Shown piece by piece: positions 1 to 6,536 of a DNA stretch of 8,222 bases (its first letter is position 1; every line of letters starts with the position of its first letter). Origin of the DNA: an uncultured Lachnospiraceae bacterium. GTDB lineage: Bacteria > Bacillota_A > Clostridia > Lachnospirales > Lachnospiraceae. Location: positions 1-8,222 of the forward strand of contig CANOBT010000213.1 in the NCBI GenBank assembly GCA_947564305.1. The letters are read 5' to 3'. The notes beneath the pieces were generated by a model. The model searched no databases, had not been told where the DNA came from, and saw only the letters and a list, made by a program, of their open reading frames with translations. The position numbers and the translations under genes are program-made.

Positions 1-74
1 TCAAACAAATAATGACAAATGTTCTGTTTTGTGATAACCTAAAAACAAGAAAAAAGAGAGAGAGAAATAATATT

Positions 75-2360
75 ATGAATGATCAAGAAACTCACTTAAT
101 TGAACATATCTTGACTCTATCCGATTTTCTTCAAAAGCATAATTTAGACTTTGACTGGCAGGATAATCCGGACACTCAGAAAGCGGCGATTTCTCTGGAG
201 GATACCCCAGAGCTGAAGATGGCATATGAGAGTATACGGTTTATGGACGAGATGCCAGGCGGGTTTATGATCTACTATGCGGATGGCAGTGAGGAGATCA
301 TCTATGTGAACAAGGCTCTGCTTCGCATCTTTCAATGCAGCACAATGAAAGAATTCAGGGAGTGGACGAGTAATTCCTTCCGGGGCTTTGTTCATCGGGA
401 CGACTTGGATGAAGTGGAGGAAAGCATTAAGCAGCAGATTGCAAGCAGCCAATATGATCTGGACTATGTAGAATACCGTATCACACGAAAAGATGGCGCG
501 ATTCGGTGGATAGAGGATTACGGACACTTTATCCACAATAAATATGGCAGAGATGTATTTTACGTATTCGTAGGAGATGGTACGGAAAAACGGGAACGCC
601 ATCTGCGGGAGAAGGAACTTCTGATTAGCCAGAAGCGTCGGAACGAACAGGAGCTGCGCAGCCAGATTGAAGAATATGACAAAGAACGTGCTTTGATCAA
701 CCAGGAGTATTTAAGGCGTCTGGAAATCATAGAAGGACTCAGCATCAACTATGAATCCATTTTTTATGTAGATTTAGATGAAGACACGATCCGGCCTTAC
801 CGGCTCGGCGGGCGTACCGGTACTATGTTTGACGGAAAGATGGATACTCGCAGTTTTTCCTGTTACGTTTCTGATTATGTGGACAAGTGGGTAGATACCC
901 AGGATAGAGAGTTGGTATCGAAATTCATGAATACGAACGATATCCGCAAAAATCTGTCTGAAGGTGTAACCTATTATATCAATTATCACGGCTATGACGA
1001 TGGGAAGACATCCTGTATGCAGATTCGATATGTAAACGTAGGGGTAAAAAACAGCCGGGCTCAGATTGTATTAGGATTCCAGAGAGTAGATGAACAGATT
1101 CAGAGAGAAATGGAGCAGAGACAGATATTGACAGAAGCCCTGGATGATGCCAATCAGGCAATTTTGGCGAAGAATGCCTTTCTCTCCAACATGTCTCATG
1201 ATATGCGGACACCTTTGAATGCGATTTTTGGTTTTCTGTCCCTGGCAAAGACCAGTACTCAGGACAAAGGACTGCTTTTGGAATATATTGAGAGCGCGGA
1301 GGAGTCCAGCAAGCGTCTGTTGGAATTGATTGAGGAAATCCTGGAATTTTCGTGGGCAGAGTCCCATGAAGCGGATACAGAGAAAATGGAGGAAGCAGAG
1401 TGTGATTTGAATCAGATTGTGCAGGAGGCATATCATTTCCTGCAGCCTCAGGCAGAGGGAAAAGGTGTAGAGCTTTCTCTGGATGTCCAAAATCTGACGC
1501 ACAATATCGTGTACAGCGACCCGCATAAATTGAAGCAGGTGATGATTTATTTGTGCGACAATGCTGTGACTTACACGAATCCGGGCGGGAAGGTCACTGT
1601 CACTGTTACGGAACGGCAGGGAAGATCAGGTCAGCATGCAGTTTACCAGCTGGAGGTGGCTGACACCGGTATCGGCATCAGCAAAGAATTCCTGGAACAT
1701 ATTTATGAGCCTTTTGCGCGGGAGAGAGATACTACACACAGCGGAATCCACGGGGTTGGATTGGGACTCACCATCACAAAAAATATCGTAGAGCGGATGG
1801 GTGGGATTATGGATATTACGAGTACTGTGGGAGAGGGCAGTGTGTTTACCGTGACGGTTCAGCTTCGGATACAGCAGCGTGAAAGGAAGAGCAGCCAGAG
1901 CGAGGGTATCGCACCGTCCAAGGCTGTAACAGCGGCTCCTGCCGATGGGAAAAAAGCTTTTACGCTGGAAGGACGGAAGGTTTTGCTGGTGGAGGACAAT
2001 GAGATTAATTTGATTATTGAGACAAAAATCTTCCATGAACTGGGATTCCACATAGAAACTGCCAAAGACGGCGACATTGCGGTGGAGATGATTAAAAATT
2101 CCAAGCCGGGTGACTATGATTTGATTCTAATGGATATTCAGATGCCTGTTATGGACGGATGGAAGGCGACACGGACGATTCGAAGTCTGGAGAATCCGGA
2201 GCTTGCGTCTATTCCGATTGTTGCGTTGTCCGCTAATGTCCTGGAGAGCGATATACAAAAATCTATGGCCTGTGGCATGAATGCGCATCTGCCGAAGCCG
2301 ATTAACGTACCAGAGTTGGTAAAGACGGTGGAAACGGCCCTGCAGGAAAAAGCAAGCTGA
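75..2360 (+). CDS. Hybrid sensor histidine kinase/response regulator (PAS, PAS-like, HisKA, HATPase, REC)
   Basis: Predicted cytoplasmic two-component hybrid kinase of 761 aa: it would autophosphorylate on His and pass the phosphate to its own receiver domain. Domains, numbered from the chosen start: PAS with PAC-like end (about 55-175); charged coiled-coil linker (about 175-220); a second, divergent PAS-like region (about 221-340); HisKA with phospho-acceptor His375 in SHDMRTPLN; HATPase with N-box Asn496, G1 DTGIGI (Asp530) and G2 GLGL (562-565); receiver (about 635-755) with acidic pair Glu640/Asp641, phospho-acceptor Asp687 in LMDIQMP and Lys741 in LPKP. All key residues are present. I see no membrane segment, signal peptide, HPt or output domain, so a separate HPt or regulator elsewhere is likely needed. 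An in-frame ATG at 12 would add 21 residues, but it has no ribosome binding site; the ATG at 75 follows a GAGAGAGAG tract and is preferred. The signal sensed cannot be read from the sequence. Confidence 0.93.
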   Translation: MNDQETHLIEHILTLSDFLQKHNLDFDWQDNPDTQKAAISLEDTPELKMAYESIRFMDEMPGGFMIYYADGSEEIIYVNKALLRIFQCSTMKEFREWTSNSFRGFVHRDDLDEVEESIKQQIASSQYDLDYVEYRITRKDGAIRWIEDYGHFIHNKYGRDVFYVFVGDGTEKRERHLREKELLISQKRRNEQELRSQIEEYDKERALINQEYLRRLEIIEGLSINYESIFYVDLDEDTIRPYRLGGRTGTMFDGKMDTRSFSCYVSDYVDKWVDTQDRELVSKFMNTNDIRKNLSEGVTYYINYHGYDDGKTSCMQIRYVNVGVKNSRAQIVLGFQRVDEQIQREMEQRQILTEALDDANQAILAKNAFLSNMSHDMRTPLNAIFGFLSLAKTSTQDKGLLLEYIESAEESSKRLLELIEEILEFSWAESHEADTEKMEEAECDLNQIVQEAYHFLQPQAEGKGVELSLDVQNLTHNIVYSDPHKLKQVMIYLCDNAVTYTNPGGKVTVTVTERQGRSGQHAVYQLEVADTGIGISKEFLEHIYEPFARERDTTHSGIHGVGLGLTITKNIVERMGGIMDITSTVGEGSVFTVTVQLRIQQRERKSSQSEGIAPSKAVTAAPADGKKAFTLEGRKVLLVEDNEINLIIETKIFHELGFHIETAKDGDIAVEMIKNSKPGDYDLILMDIQMPVMDGWKATRTIRSLENPELASIPIVALSANVLESDIQKSMACGMNAHLPKPINVPELVKTVETALQEKAS

Positions 2361-2398
2361 TGAGATGGTGAATAGTCATTCGTTGTTACATATTTTCG

Positions 2399-2415
2399 TT
2401 CGACATCATTCGACA
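2399..2415. repeat. Direct repeat TTCGACA x2, 10-base period
   Basis: TTCGACA occurs at 2399-2405 and again at 2409-2415, separated by TCA, so the copies fall on the same face of the helix. They lie in the 3' untranslated part of the kinase transcript, before the terminator. This could be a protein binding site or chance; no promoter is obvious beside it. Confidence 0.3.
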
Positions 2416-2495
2416 CATAACGGGCTGAAACGACGGCCTGAGAAAGGCTTGATCCTGAAGTTCATAATGCCTGTAAAACACATTCATGTTGAAAG

Positions 2496-2525
2496 AAAAA
2501 CGCCCAGATTACCGGGCGTTTTTTT
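2496..2525 (+). terminator. Intrinsic terminator downstream of the hybrid kinase
   Basis: CGCCC (2501-2505) pairs with GGGCG (2514-2518) around an 8-base loop. The stem is extended by A-run/T-run pairing, and the right arm runs into seven T residues (2519-2525). It sits 136 bases after the kinase stop codon, so the kinase message has a rather long 3' tail. Confidence 0.88.
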
Positions 2526-2566
2526 AATTTAAGAATAAAAAACGGAGGCTTCATTTTTTCGTTGAA

Positions 2567-2584
2567 ATGTAGAATTATGTAGAA
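2567..2584. repeat. Direct repeat ATGTAGAA x2, 10-base period, upstream of a promoter
   Basis: ATGTAGAA is at 2567-2574 and 2577-2584 with two bases between. The copies are one helical turn apart and end just upstream of the putative -35 region of the next gene. This is a usual place for an activator or response-regulator site. The regulator is unknown and chance is possible in this AT-rich stretch. Confidence 0.35.
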
Positions 2585-2590
2585 CGTTTT

Positions 2591-2622
2591 TTGAAGCAGT
2601 TCCGGCAGAGTTGGGCTATAAT
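2591..2622 (+). promoter_or_regulatory. Probable promoter of the three-helix membrane protein gene
   Basis: A perfect -10 hexamer TATAAT is at 2617-2622. The best -35 match, TTGAAG at 2591-2596, is 20 bases away, longer than the usual 17, so this promoter would be weak or activator-dependent. Transcription would start near 2629 and give a leader of about 45 bases. Confidence 0.55.
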
Positions 2623-2630
2623 AGGCTCAA

Positions 2631-2646
2631 ACACAAACCGGTGTGT
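2631..2646. promoter_or_regulatory. Small inverted repeat at the expected transcription start
   Basis: ACACA (2631-2635) and TGTGT (2642-2646) flank AACCGG. The site begins about where transcription should start, so it could be an operator or a weak 5' hairpin. It merges into a short TG run (to 2650) and may simply be low-complexity sequence. Confidence 0.25.
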
Positions 2647-2672
2647 GTGTCAAAAAAATATAGGAGGGTGTT

Positions 2673-4004
2673 ATGATGTTTTACGAAGTAGTGACAGACA
2701 CCAATATCATTTATTATTTAATGATAGCGGTAGGCGTTGCCGGAGTGCTGGCAAAGGCAGTGAACCAGATAACTCTCAGGCGTATGGTCAGGGCAGCAGG
2801 AAATATGCAGAAGAGTACGCATAAACTAATAAAATTAGTGCGGGCGAAATACGAACATGCGTTAATGCTGCATGACAGGGTGGAAAACGCGGAAGCATTT
2901 GTGGAGAAATACATATATGAATACAGGGGATTTTTGTTCCGGGTCCATACCTGGAGACAGCTTGAGCTGCAGTCAATCTGGTTTTCCGGAATCCTGGCAG
3001 CATTCGGCGGGGCGGTCTGGTATATGGAAAACGGGTTTTGTGAAGAGATGTATCGTTATATCAGTCTCGGGGCGGCGGAAATGGTACTTTTGTTTGTTAT
3101 CAGCCAGTTATCGGACGAGCAGTATAAAATCGAAGCGGCAAAAAACTATATGGTGGATTATCTTGAAAATGTCTGCGCCATGCGTCGGCGGAAAGCCCGT
3201 CAGTCTGAAAAAGGACCGATTGACATTATCCAGTCCGAGATTTCTCAAGGCTTCCGGGGAAAAGGAAGAGAACCTTCTGCTGTGCAGGGAATATCCGGGA
3301 AGGAGATGTCCGGTGAAGATGGTGTTGTAAATGGGAGAGAATCATCCGGCGCAGGAAGGGAGTCTCCGGTCAGCAGCCCTGTGTCGAATGCAAAGGCGGC
3401 AGCCAATGTGAATGGGAGTATAATGCGCAGGGCGCCGTCTTTAGGAAAACAGGCTGCAAATGGGGGAGAGGATTCCCCGGAATTGTCTATCAGTATTGAA
3501 GGAGAACCACGCAGGCTGAAAAACGGTCTGGCGGAATCGGCGGCATCTGGCTATGCGGACTCGGGCGGGACAGAAGCGGCGGGAGACGGTTACTCCGCCG
3601 AAAGCGGCGGAAAAGTACGGAGGATTCCAGGCAGGTTCCAGAATGTGGTCCAACGGATGTCCGGCGACCCGTACGAATATGAAGAAATTCTGGAGGGACC
3701 GCCCTTGCCCGATGGTGCCCTGGAGTCCCCAGGGCGTACAGAAAACGTAATTCACGTTGAAAACGCTTCATCAAATGAGTCAGGACAGGCTGCTGAATAT
3801 TTTGAGGCAGACGATGCCTATGAAGATGGGGAGCAGCTTCGAGAATATGAATATGAGAAAGGGAGAAACAGAAACCGGAAGAAGGGCGATGGTGCAAGGC
3901 AGGTGATTCGCCGGACGATAAAAGGCAATTCTGGTCCTCAGGAGGAGGAACCTGTGTTGAAGGAAGAAGCCATCCGGCAGATATTGGAAGAATTCCTGGC
4001 ATAA
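2673..4004 (+). CDS. Uncharacterised three-helix membrane protein with long low-complexity tail
   Basis: I do not recognise this 443-aa protein. TM1 is at about 12-30, followed by a basic, probably helical cytoplasmic segment (31-95); TM2 (about 101-118) and TM3 (about 129-146) form a hairpin joined by an acidic loop (ENGFCEEMYR). An RRRKAR cluster follows TM3. The positive-inside rule gives N-terminus out and the tail in the cytoplasm. Residues about 185-425 are rich in Gly, Ser, Glu and Arg and look disordered. The last residues form an amphipathic helix (LKEEAIRQILEEFLA), a possible docking motif. AGGAGGG at 2662-2668 is 4 bases from the first ATG and 7 from a second ATG at 2676, so translation may start at 2676. 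It has its own -10 box and no clear terminator after it, so some read-through towards pgi is possible. That it is a real gene is fairly sure; its function is unknown. Confidence 0.8.
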   Translation: MMFYEVVTDTNIIYYLMIAVGVAGVLAKAVNQITLRRMVRAAGNMQKSTHKLIKLVRAKYEHALMLHDRVENAEAFVEKYIYEYRGFLFRVHTWRQLELQSIWFSGILAAFGGAVWYMENGFCEEMYRYISLGAAEMVLLFVISQLSDEQYKIEAAKNYMVDYLENVCAMRRRKARQSEKGPIDIIQSEISQGFRGKGREPSAVQGISGKEMSGEDGVVNGRESSGAGRESPVSSPVSNAKAAANVNGSIMRRAPSLGKQAANGGEDSPELSISIEGEPRRLKNGLAESAASGYADSGGTEAAGDGYSAESGGKVRRIPGRFQNVVQRMSGDPYEYEEILEGPPLPDGALESPGRTENVIHVENASSNESGQAAEYFEADDAYEDGEQLREYEYEKGRNRNRKKGDGARQVIRRTIKGNSGPQEEEPVLKEEAIRQILEEFLA

Positions 4005-4085
4005 GAGCAGGGGGCAGAATGTAAATGAACAAGCCGGTTTACTCAGATATCCATGTTATTTTCATTCGGTTCATAAGGATTTATC

Positions 4086-4114
4086 TTGAATAACAAGGCT
4101 GTTTTTGGTAAAAT
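4086..4114 (+). promoter_or_regulatory. Sigma-A-type promoter of pgi
   Basis: TTGAAT (4086-4091) and TAAAAT (4109-4114) are separated by exactly 17 bases. Transcription should begin near 4121, which gives pgi a leader of about 110 bases. An inverted repeat, TGTTATT (4054-4060) and AATAACA (4089-4095), overlaps the -35 box and could be an operator, though this is weak evidence. Confidence 0.75.
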
Positions 4115-4134
4115 ATGTTTAATGCCTGGATGAT

Positions 4135-4195
4135 TATGCGGGTACCGTCCGCATAGACTGAGATACGATAACAGGCAAAGCTGTCCGCTATGCGG
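4135..4195 (+). promoter_or_regulatory. Structured pgi leader with competing hairpins
   Basis: TATGCGG (4135-4141) can pair with CCGCATA (4149-4155) in a 7-bp hairpin. The same CCGCATAG (4149-4156) can instead pair over 8 bp with CTATGCGG (4188-4195), enclosing a 4-bp ACAG/CTGT hairpin (4171-4174 with 4181-4184). CCGC/GCGG (4185-4188 with 4192-4195) is a third choice. The folds exclude each other. I match it to no known riboswitch, and there is no T-run after it, so attenuation by termination is not evident. Confidence 0.4.
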
Positions 4196-4233
4196 CACTA
4201 CAAGAATACAGAAGTAGAAAGGAAGGGTAAACA

Positions 4234-5583
4234 ATGGCGAATAAAGTGACATTTGATTATTCGAAAGCAACAGGTTTTATTCAGGAACATGAGATGGAGT
4301 ATATGAGCAAGCTTGCAGCACAGGCGAAGGAGACGCTTGTTTCCAAGAGCGGTGCGGGGAATGATTTTCTTGGTTGGATTGATCTCCCGGTTGACTATGA
4401 CAAGGAAGAATTTGCCCGTATTGAGAAGGCTGCGGAGAAGATTCGCGAGGATTCCGAAGTCCTGTTAGTCATCGGAATTGGCGGTTCCTATTTGGGTGCA
4501 AGAGCAGCAATTGAATTTTTGGGCCATTCTTTTGCAAACGTTGTATCCAAAGACGTTCGAAAAGCTCCGGAAGTTTATTTTGTTGGAAACAGCATCAGCA
4601 GCACATATATCCATGACCTGATTGAAGTTGTAGGAGACAGAGATTTCTCAATCAATATGATTTCCAAGTCGGGGACAACGACAGAGCCAGCGATTGCCTT
4701 CCGTGTATTTAAAGAGATTCTTGAGAAAAAGTATGGCAAGGAAGAGGCAGCAAAGAGGATTTATGCTACCACTGATAAGGCAAGAGGCGCTTTGAAGAAT
4801 CTTGCAACAGAAGAAGGTTATGAGTCTTTCGTAGTTCCGGATGATGTGGGCGGAAGATTTTCTGTACTCACAGCAGTCGGACTCCTTCCTATCGCAGTCA
4901 GCGGTATCGACATTAAGGAATTGATGGAAGGTGCAGCAGCAGGAAGAAAGGCCGCTTTGGAAAATGATTTCGCGGAAAATGATGCAATGCAGTATGCGGC
5001 AGTTCGCAACATCCTCCTTCGTAAAGGAAAAACAGTGGAAATTCTGGCGAACTATGAGCCAAGCCTGCACTATGTATCAGAGTGGTGGAAACAGTTATAT
5101 GGTGAGAGTGAGGGAAAAGATCAGAAAGGAATATTCCCGGCATCGGTTGATTTGACAACGGACCTGCATTCTATGGGACAGTTCATTCAGGATGGAAACA
5201 GAATTTTGTTTGAAACCGTGCTGAATGTAGAGAAGTCTAAGGCAGAGATTATCATGCATGAAGAGCCTGTAGACCTGGATGGGTTAAACTATCTTGCAGG
5301 AAAGAGTGTTGATTTTATAAATAAGAGTGCAATGAACGGAACAATTCTTGCCCATACAGACGGCAGTGTTCCGAACTTGATGGTGAAGATTCCGGAGCAG
5401 AATGCGTTCTATCTGGGCCACTTGTTCTACTTCTTTGAATTTGCCTGCGGCGTGAGTGGATACTTACTCGGCGTGAATCCATTCAACCAGCCAGGCGTAG
5501 AGAGCTACAAGAAGAACATGTTCGCGCTGCTTGGAAAACCAGGGTATGAAGAAGAAAGAGAAGCATTATTAAAGAGATTGTAA
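4234..5583 (+). CDS. pgi: Glucose-6-phosphate isomerase
   Basis: Interconverts glucose 6-phosphate and fructose 6-phosphate in the cytoplasm, serving glycolysis and gluconeogenesis. The 449-aa length is typical of the Bacillus/Clostridium type, shorter than the enterobacterial or animal enzyme. Visible motifs: the first SIS-fold loop ([14 protein letters not shown]); the phosphate-binding SKSGTTTE (144-151); family signature [13 protein letters not shown] (about 204-216); and the C-terminal signature around [13 protein letters not shown]. Catalytic candidates are Glu291 in GESEGK, His312 in TTDLHSMG and Lys426 in ESYKK, spaced as in the Bacillus-type enzymes. The start is set by GGAAGGG (4221-4227), 6 bases from the ATG. 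It has its own promoter (4086-4114) and terminator (5634-5667), so it appears to be a single-gene unit. The frame is intact. Confidence 0.98.
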   Translation: MANKVTFDYSKATGFIQEHEMEYMSKLAAQAKETLVSKSGAGNDFLGWIDLPVDYDKEEFARIEKAAEKIREDSEVLLVIGIGGSYLGARAAIEFLGHSFANVVSKDVRKAPEVYFVGNSISSTYIHDLIEVVGDRDFSINMISKSGTTTEPAIAFRVFKEILEKKYGKEEAAKRIYATTDKARGALKNLATEEGYESFVVPDDVGGRFSVLTAVGLLPIAVSGIDIKELMEGAAAGRKAALENDFAENDAMQYAAVRNILLRKGKTVEILANYEPSLHYVSEWWKQLYGESEGKDQKGIFPASVDLTTDLHSMGQFIQDGNRILFETVLNVEKSKAEIIMHEEPVDLDGLNYLAGKSVDFINKSAMNGTILAHTDGSVPNLMVKIPEQNAFYLGHLFYFFEFACGVSGYLLGVNPFNQPGVESYKKNMFALLGKPGYEEEREALLKRL

Positions 5584-5633
5584 AATGAAACTGCAAAGAT
5601 TGATATTGTAGGAAGTTCTGATACACTATAATG

Positions 5634-5667
5634 ACAGCCATGTGGATGAGCCGCATGGCTGTTTTTT
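5634..5667 (+). terminator. Intrinsic terminator downstream of pgi
   Basis: ACAGCCATG (5634-5642) pairs with CATGGCTGT (5654-5662). The stem extends inward by TGG/CCG with one G-U pair, giving about 12 bp and a 5-base loop, followed by six T residues (5662-5667). It separates pgi from the FHA gene. Confidence 0.92.
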
Positions 5668-5698
5668 ACGGCGCTGAAAAAACATCTGAATGAAGTGC

Positions 5699-5727
5699 TT
5701 GCCTGAACCACAAAAATATAGTAGGAT
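5699..5727 (+). promoter_or_regulatory. Possible promoter of the FHA-domain gene
   Basis: TTGCCT (5699-5704) and TAGGAT (5722-5727) are 17 bases apart and each match the sigma-A consensus at 4 of 6 positions. TATAGT at 5717-5722 is another possible -10 but lacks a good -35. A promoter is expected here because a strong terminator lies just upstream. Confidence 0.4.
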
Positions 5728-5755
5728 AAGAGGAGATAACAAAGGAGGAAGGCAA

Positions 5756-6391
5756 ATGCAGTATCTAGTCATAATGGGAGTATTGATTGCAGTTGCAGTA
5801 ATTTTGATTATCGTAATCATCGTCGCCCTGCTGAAAGGAAAACAAGAAGAACAGGATGACTATGGGGAGGACGAGGACCAGGAGGAATACGAGGAAGAGG
5901 AAACAGGGGAAGCAGAGCCATCGCCCCGGCGCAGGCGTAAGCCGTCTCCTGAACAAAAATCACTTCAATCGGAGGATGGTCCGTCCGTAATAGGGCAGGA
6001 TGCAGGACATCAGGGAGAAGAAGAGCATTCAGAGGAACAAGAGGCAGAACGTGTACCCGGAAAAAAACTTTGGAAGGTTGCTCTGGAGAATTTAGGAAAC
6101 TGGCAGAAATCAACGTTCGTTTTTTATGAAAATATTGGTATAGGACGAGGAAAAAGTTTCCCGCAATTTGAAAAATTTTTGACTATTACAGATGATCCGC
6201 GGGTATCTAAGCTCCATTGTGCGATTATTCAGAAGGACAAGAAGCTCTATTTAAAAGATATGGGCTCCAGGAATGGTACATATCTGAACGGAAAACCGAT
6301 CACACAGCCCGTATTGCTGCAGAGGGATGACGTGATAAGAGTAGGCGAGACAGAGATAGAAGTACAAAGTATGATGAGAGAAAAGGATTGA
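5756..6391 (+). CDS. Membrane-anchored FHA-domain protein
   Basis: A 211-aa protein with an N-terminal membrane helix (about 3-26, very rich in Ile and Val), then a strongly acidic, low-complexity linker (about 27-100, including a short RRRR patch near 59-62), then a C-terminal FHA domain (about 105-205). FHA hallmarks are present: Gly130-Arg131 in IGRG, Ser151 and His154 in RVSKLH, and SRNGTYLNG starting at Ser171. FHA domains bind phosphothreonine peptides, so it probably recruits a protein phosphorylated by a Ser/Thr kinase to the membrane; the lysine-rich end of the helix (LLKGK) suggests the FHA domain is cytoplasmic. The ATG at 5756 is chosen because AAAGGAGG (5741-5748) lies 7 bases upstream; an in-frame upstream ATG at 5690 has no such site and would put 22 polar residues before the membrane helix. 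It precedes an envelope carboxypeptidase gene. The fold is confident, the partner unknown. Confidence 0.92.
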   Translation: MQYLVIMGVLIAVAVILIIVIIVALLKGKQEEQDDYGEDEDQEEYEEEETGEAEPSPRRRRKPSPEQKSLQSEDGPSVIGQDAGHQGEEEHSEEQEAERVPGKKLWKVALENLGNWQKSTFVFYENIGIGRGKSFPQFEKFLTITDDPRVSKLHCAIIQKDKKLYLKDMGSRNGTYLNGKPITQPVLLQRDDVIRVGETEIEVQSMMREKD

Positions 6392-6412
6392 TGATAGGAA
6401 TTTTGTTTATCT

Positions 6413-6464
6413 GAGTACTCTTGGAAACTCAGATGCAGGAGAGTTTCCGAGAGTATTCTTTATT
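6413..6464 (+). terminator. Long hairpin, probable terminator after the FHA gene
   Basis: The arms 6413-6430 and 6441-6458 pair without mismatch over 18 bp (two G-U pairs) around a 10-base loop. The following tract is only TTTATT, so termination may be partial. If it is leaky, the carboxypeptidase gene could be co-transcribed with the FHA gene; I find no good separate promoter between 6465 and 6525. Confidence 0.65.
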
Positions 6465-6510
6465 CAGGGGGCTTCCGGGATATTTCAGATTTAGGACTGG
6501 TCTTCCGGAA

Positions 6511-6535
6511 ACACTCTCTTAGTGTGGAGGTCACT
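6511..6535 (+). promoter_or_regulatory. Ribosome binding site of the carboxypeptidase, with alternative hairpins
   Basis: GGAGG (6526-6530) is 6 bases before the ATG at 6537 and fixes the start. ACACT (6511-6515) can pair with AGTGT (6521-6525), leaving the site free. Alternatively AGTG (6521-6524) can pair with CACT (6532-6535), putting GGAGG in the loop. The stems are only 4-5 bp, so a regulatory role is speculative. Confidence 0.45.
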
Positions 6536-6536
6536 C

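Larger units (their letters stand above)
2361..2672. other. Intergenic spacer of 312 bases
   Basis: No convincing gene lies here. From left to right it holds an untranslated stretch after the kinase stop (2361-2495) with a 7-base direct repeat, an intrinsic terminator (2496-2525), a second direct repeat (2567-2584), a -10 box (2617-2622), a small palindrome (2631-2646) and the ribosome binding site of the next gene (AGGAGGG, 2662-2668). A 77-codon TTG-start frame from 2591 overlaps the next gene out of frame and has no ribosome binding site. Confidence 0.7.

Noticed and set aside
12..74. In-frame upstream ATG that would lengthen the hybrid kinase by 21 residues, and a possible GATAAC -10 box at 33-38
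   Set aside because: No ribosome binding site precedes position 12, and the extra residues are basic and unlike a PAS-kinase N-terminus. The GATAAC box has no -35 partner I can support.
979..1526. Two 150-codon minus-strand frames opposite the kinase
   Set aside because: They are shadows of the HisKA/HATPase coding sequence, have no ribosome binding sites, and overlap one another.
2641..2650. Short TG dinucleotide run as a phase-variable repeat
   Set aside because: Only five units, outside the coding region; too short to call a slippage switch.
2591..2824. 77-codon frame starting with TTG
   Set aside because: It overlaps the membrane protein gene out of frame, covers its promoter, and has no ribosome binding site.
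3594..3611. 7-bp GC-rich hairpin (TCCGCCG/CGGCGGA) inside the membrane protein gene
   Set aside because: There is no T-run on either strand and it lies within coding sequence; it is explained by GC-rich codons.
3490..4032. 180-codon minus-strand frame opposite the membrane protein tail (and the 104-codon frame at 3441-3755)
   Set aside because: It is antisense to a low-complexity coding region, has no start signal, and its Pro/Arg/His/Ser-rich composition is typical of a shadow frame.
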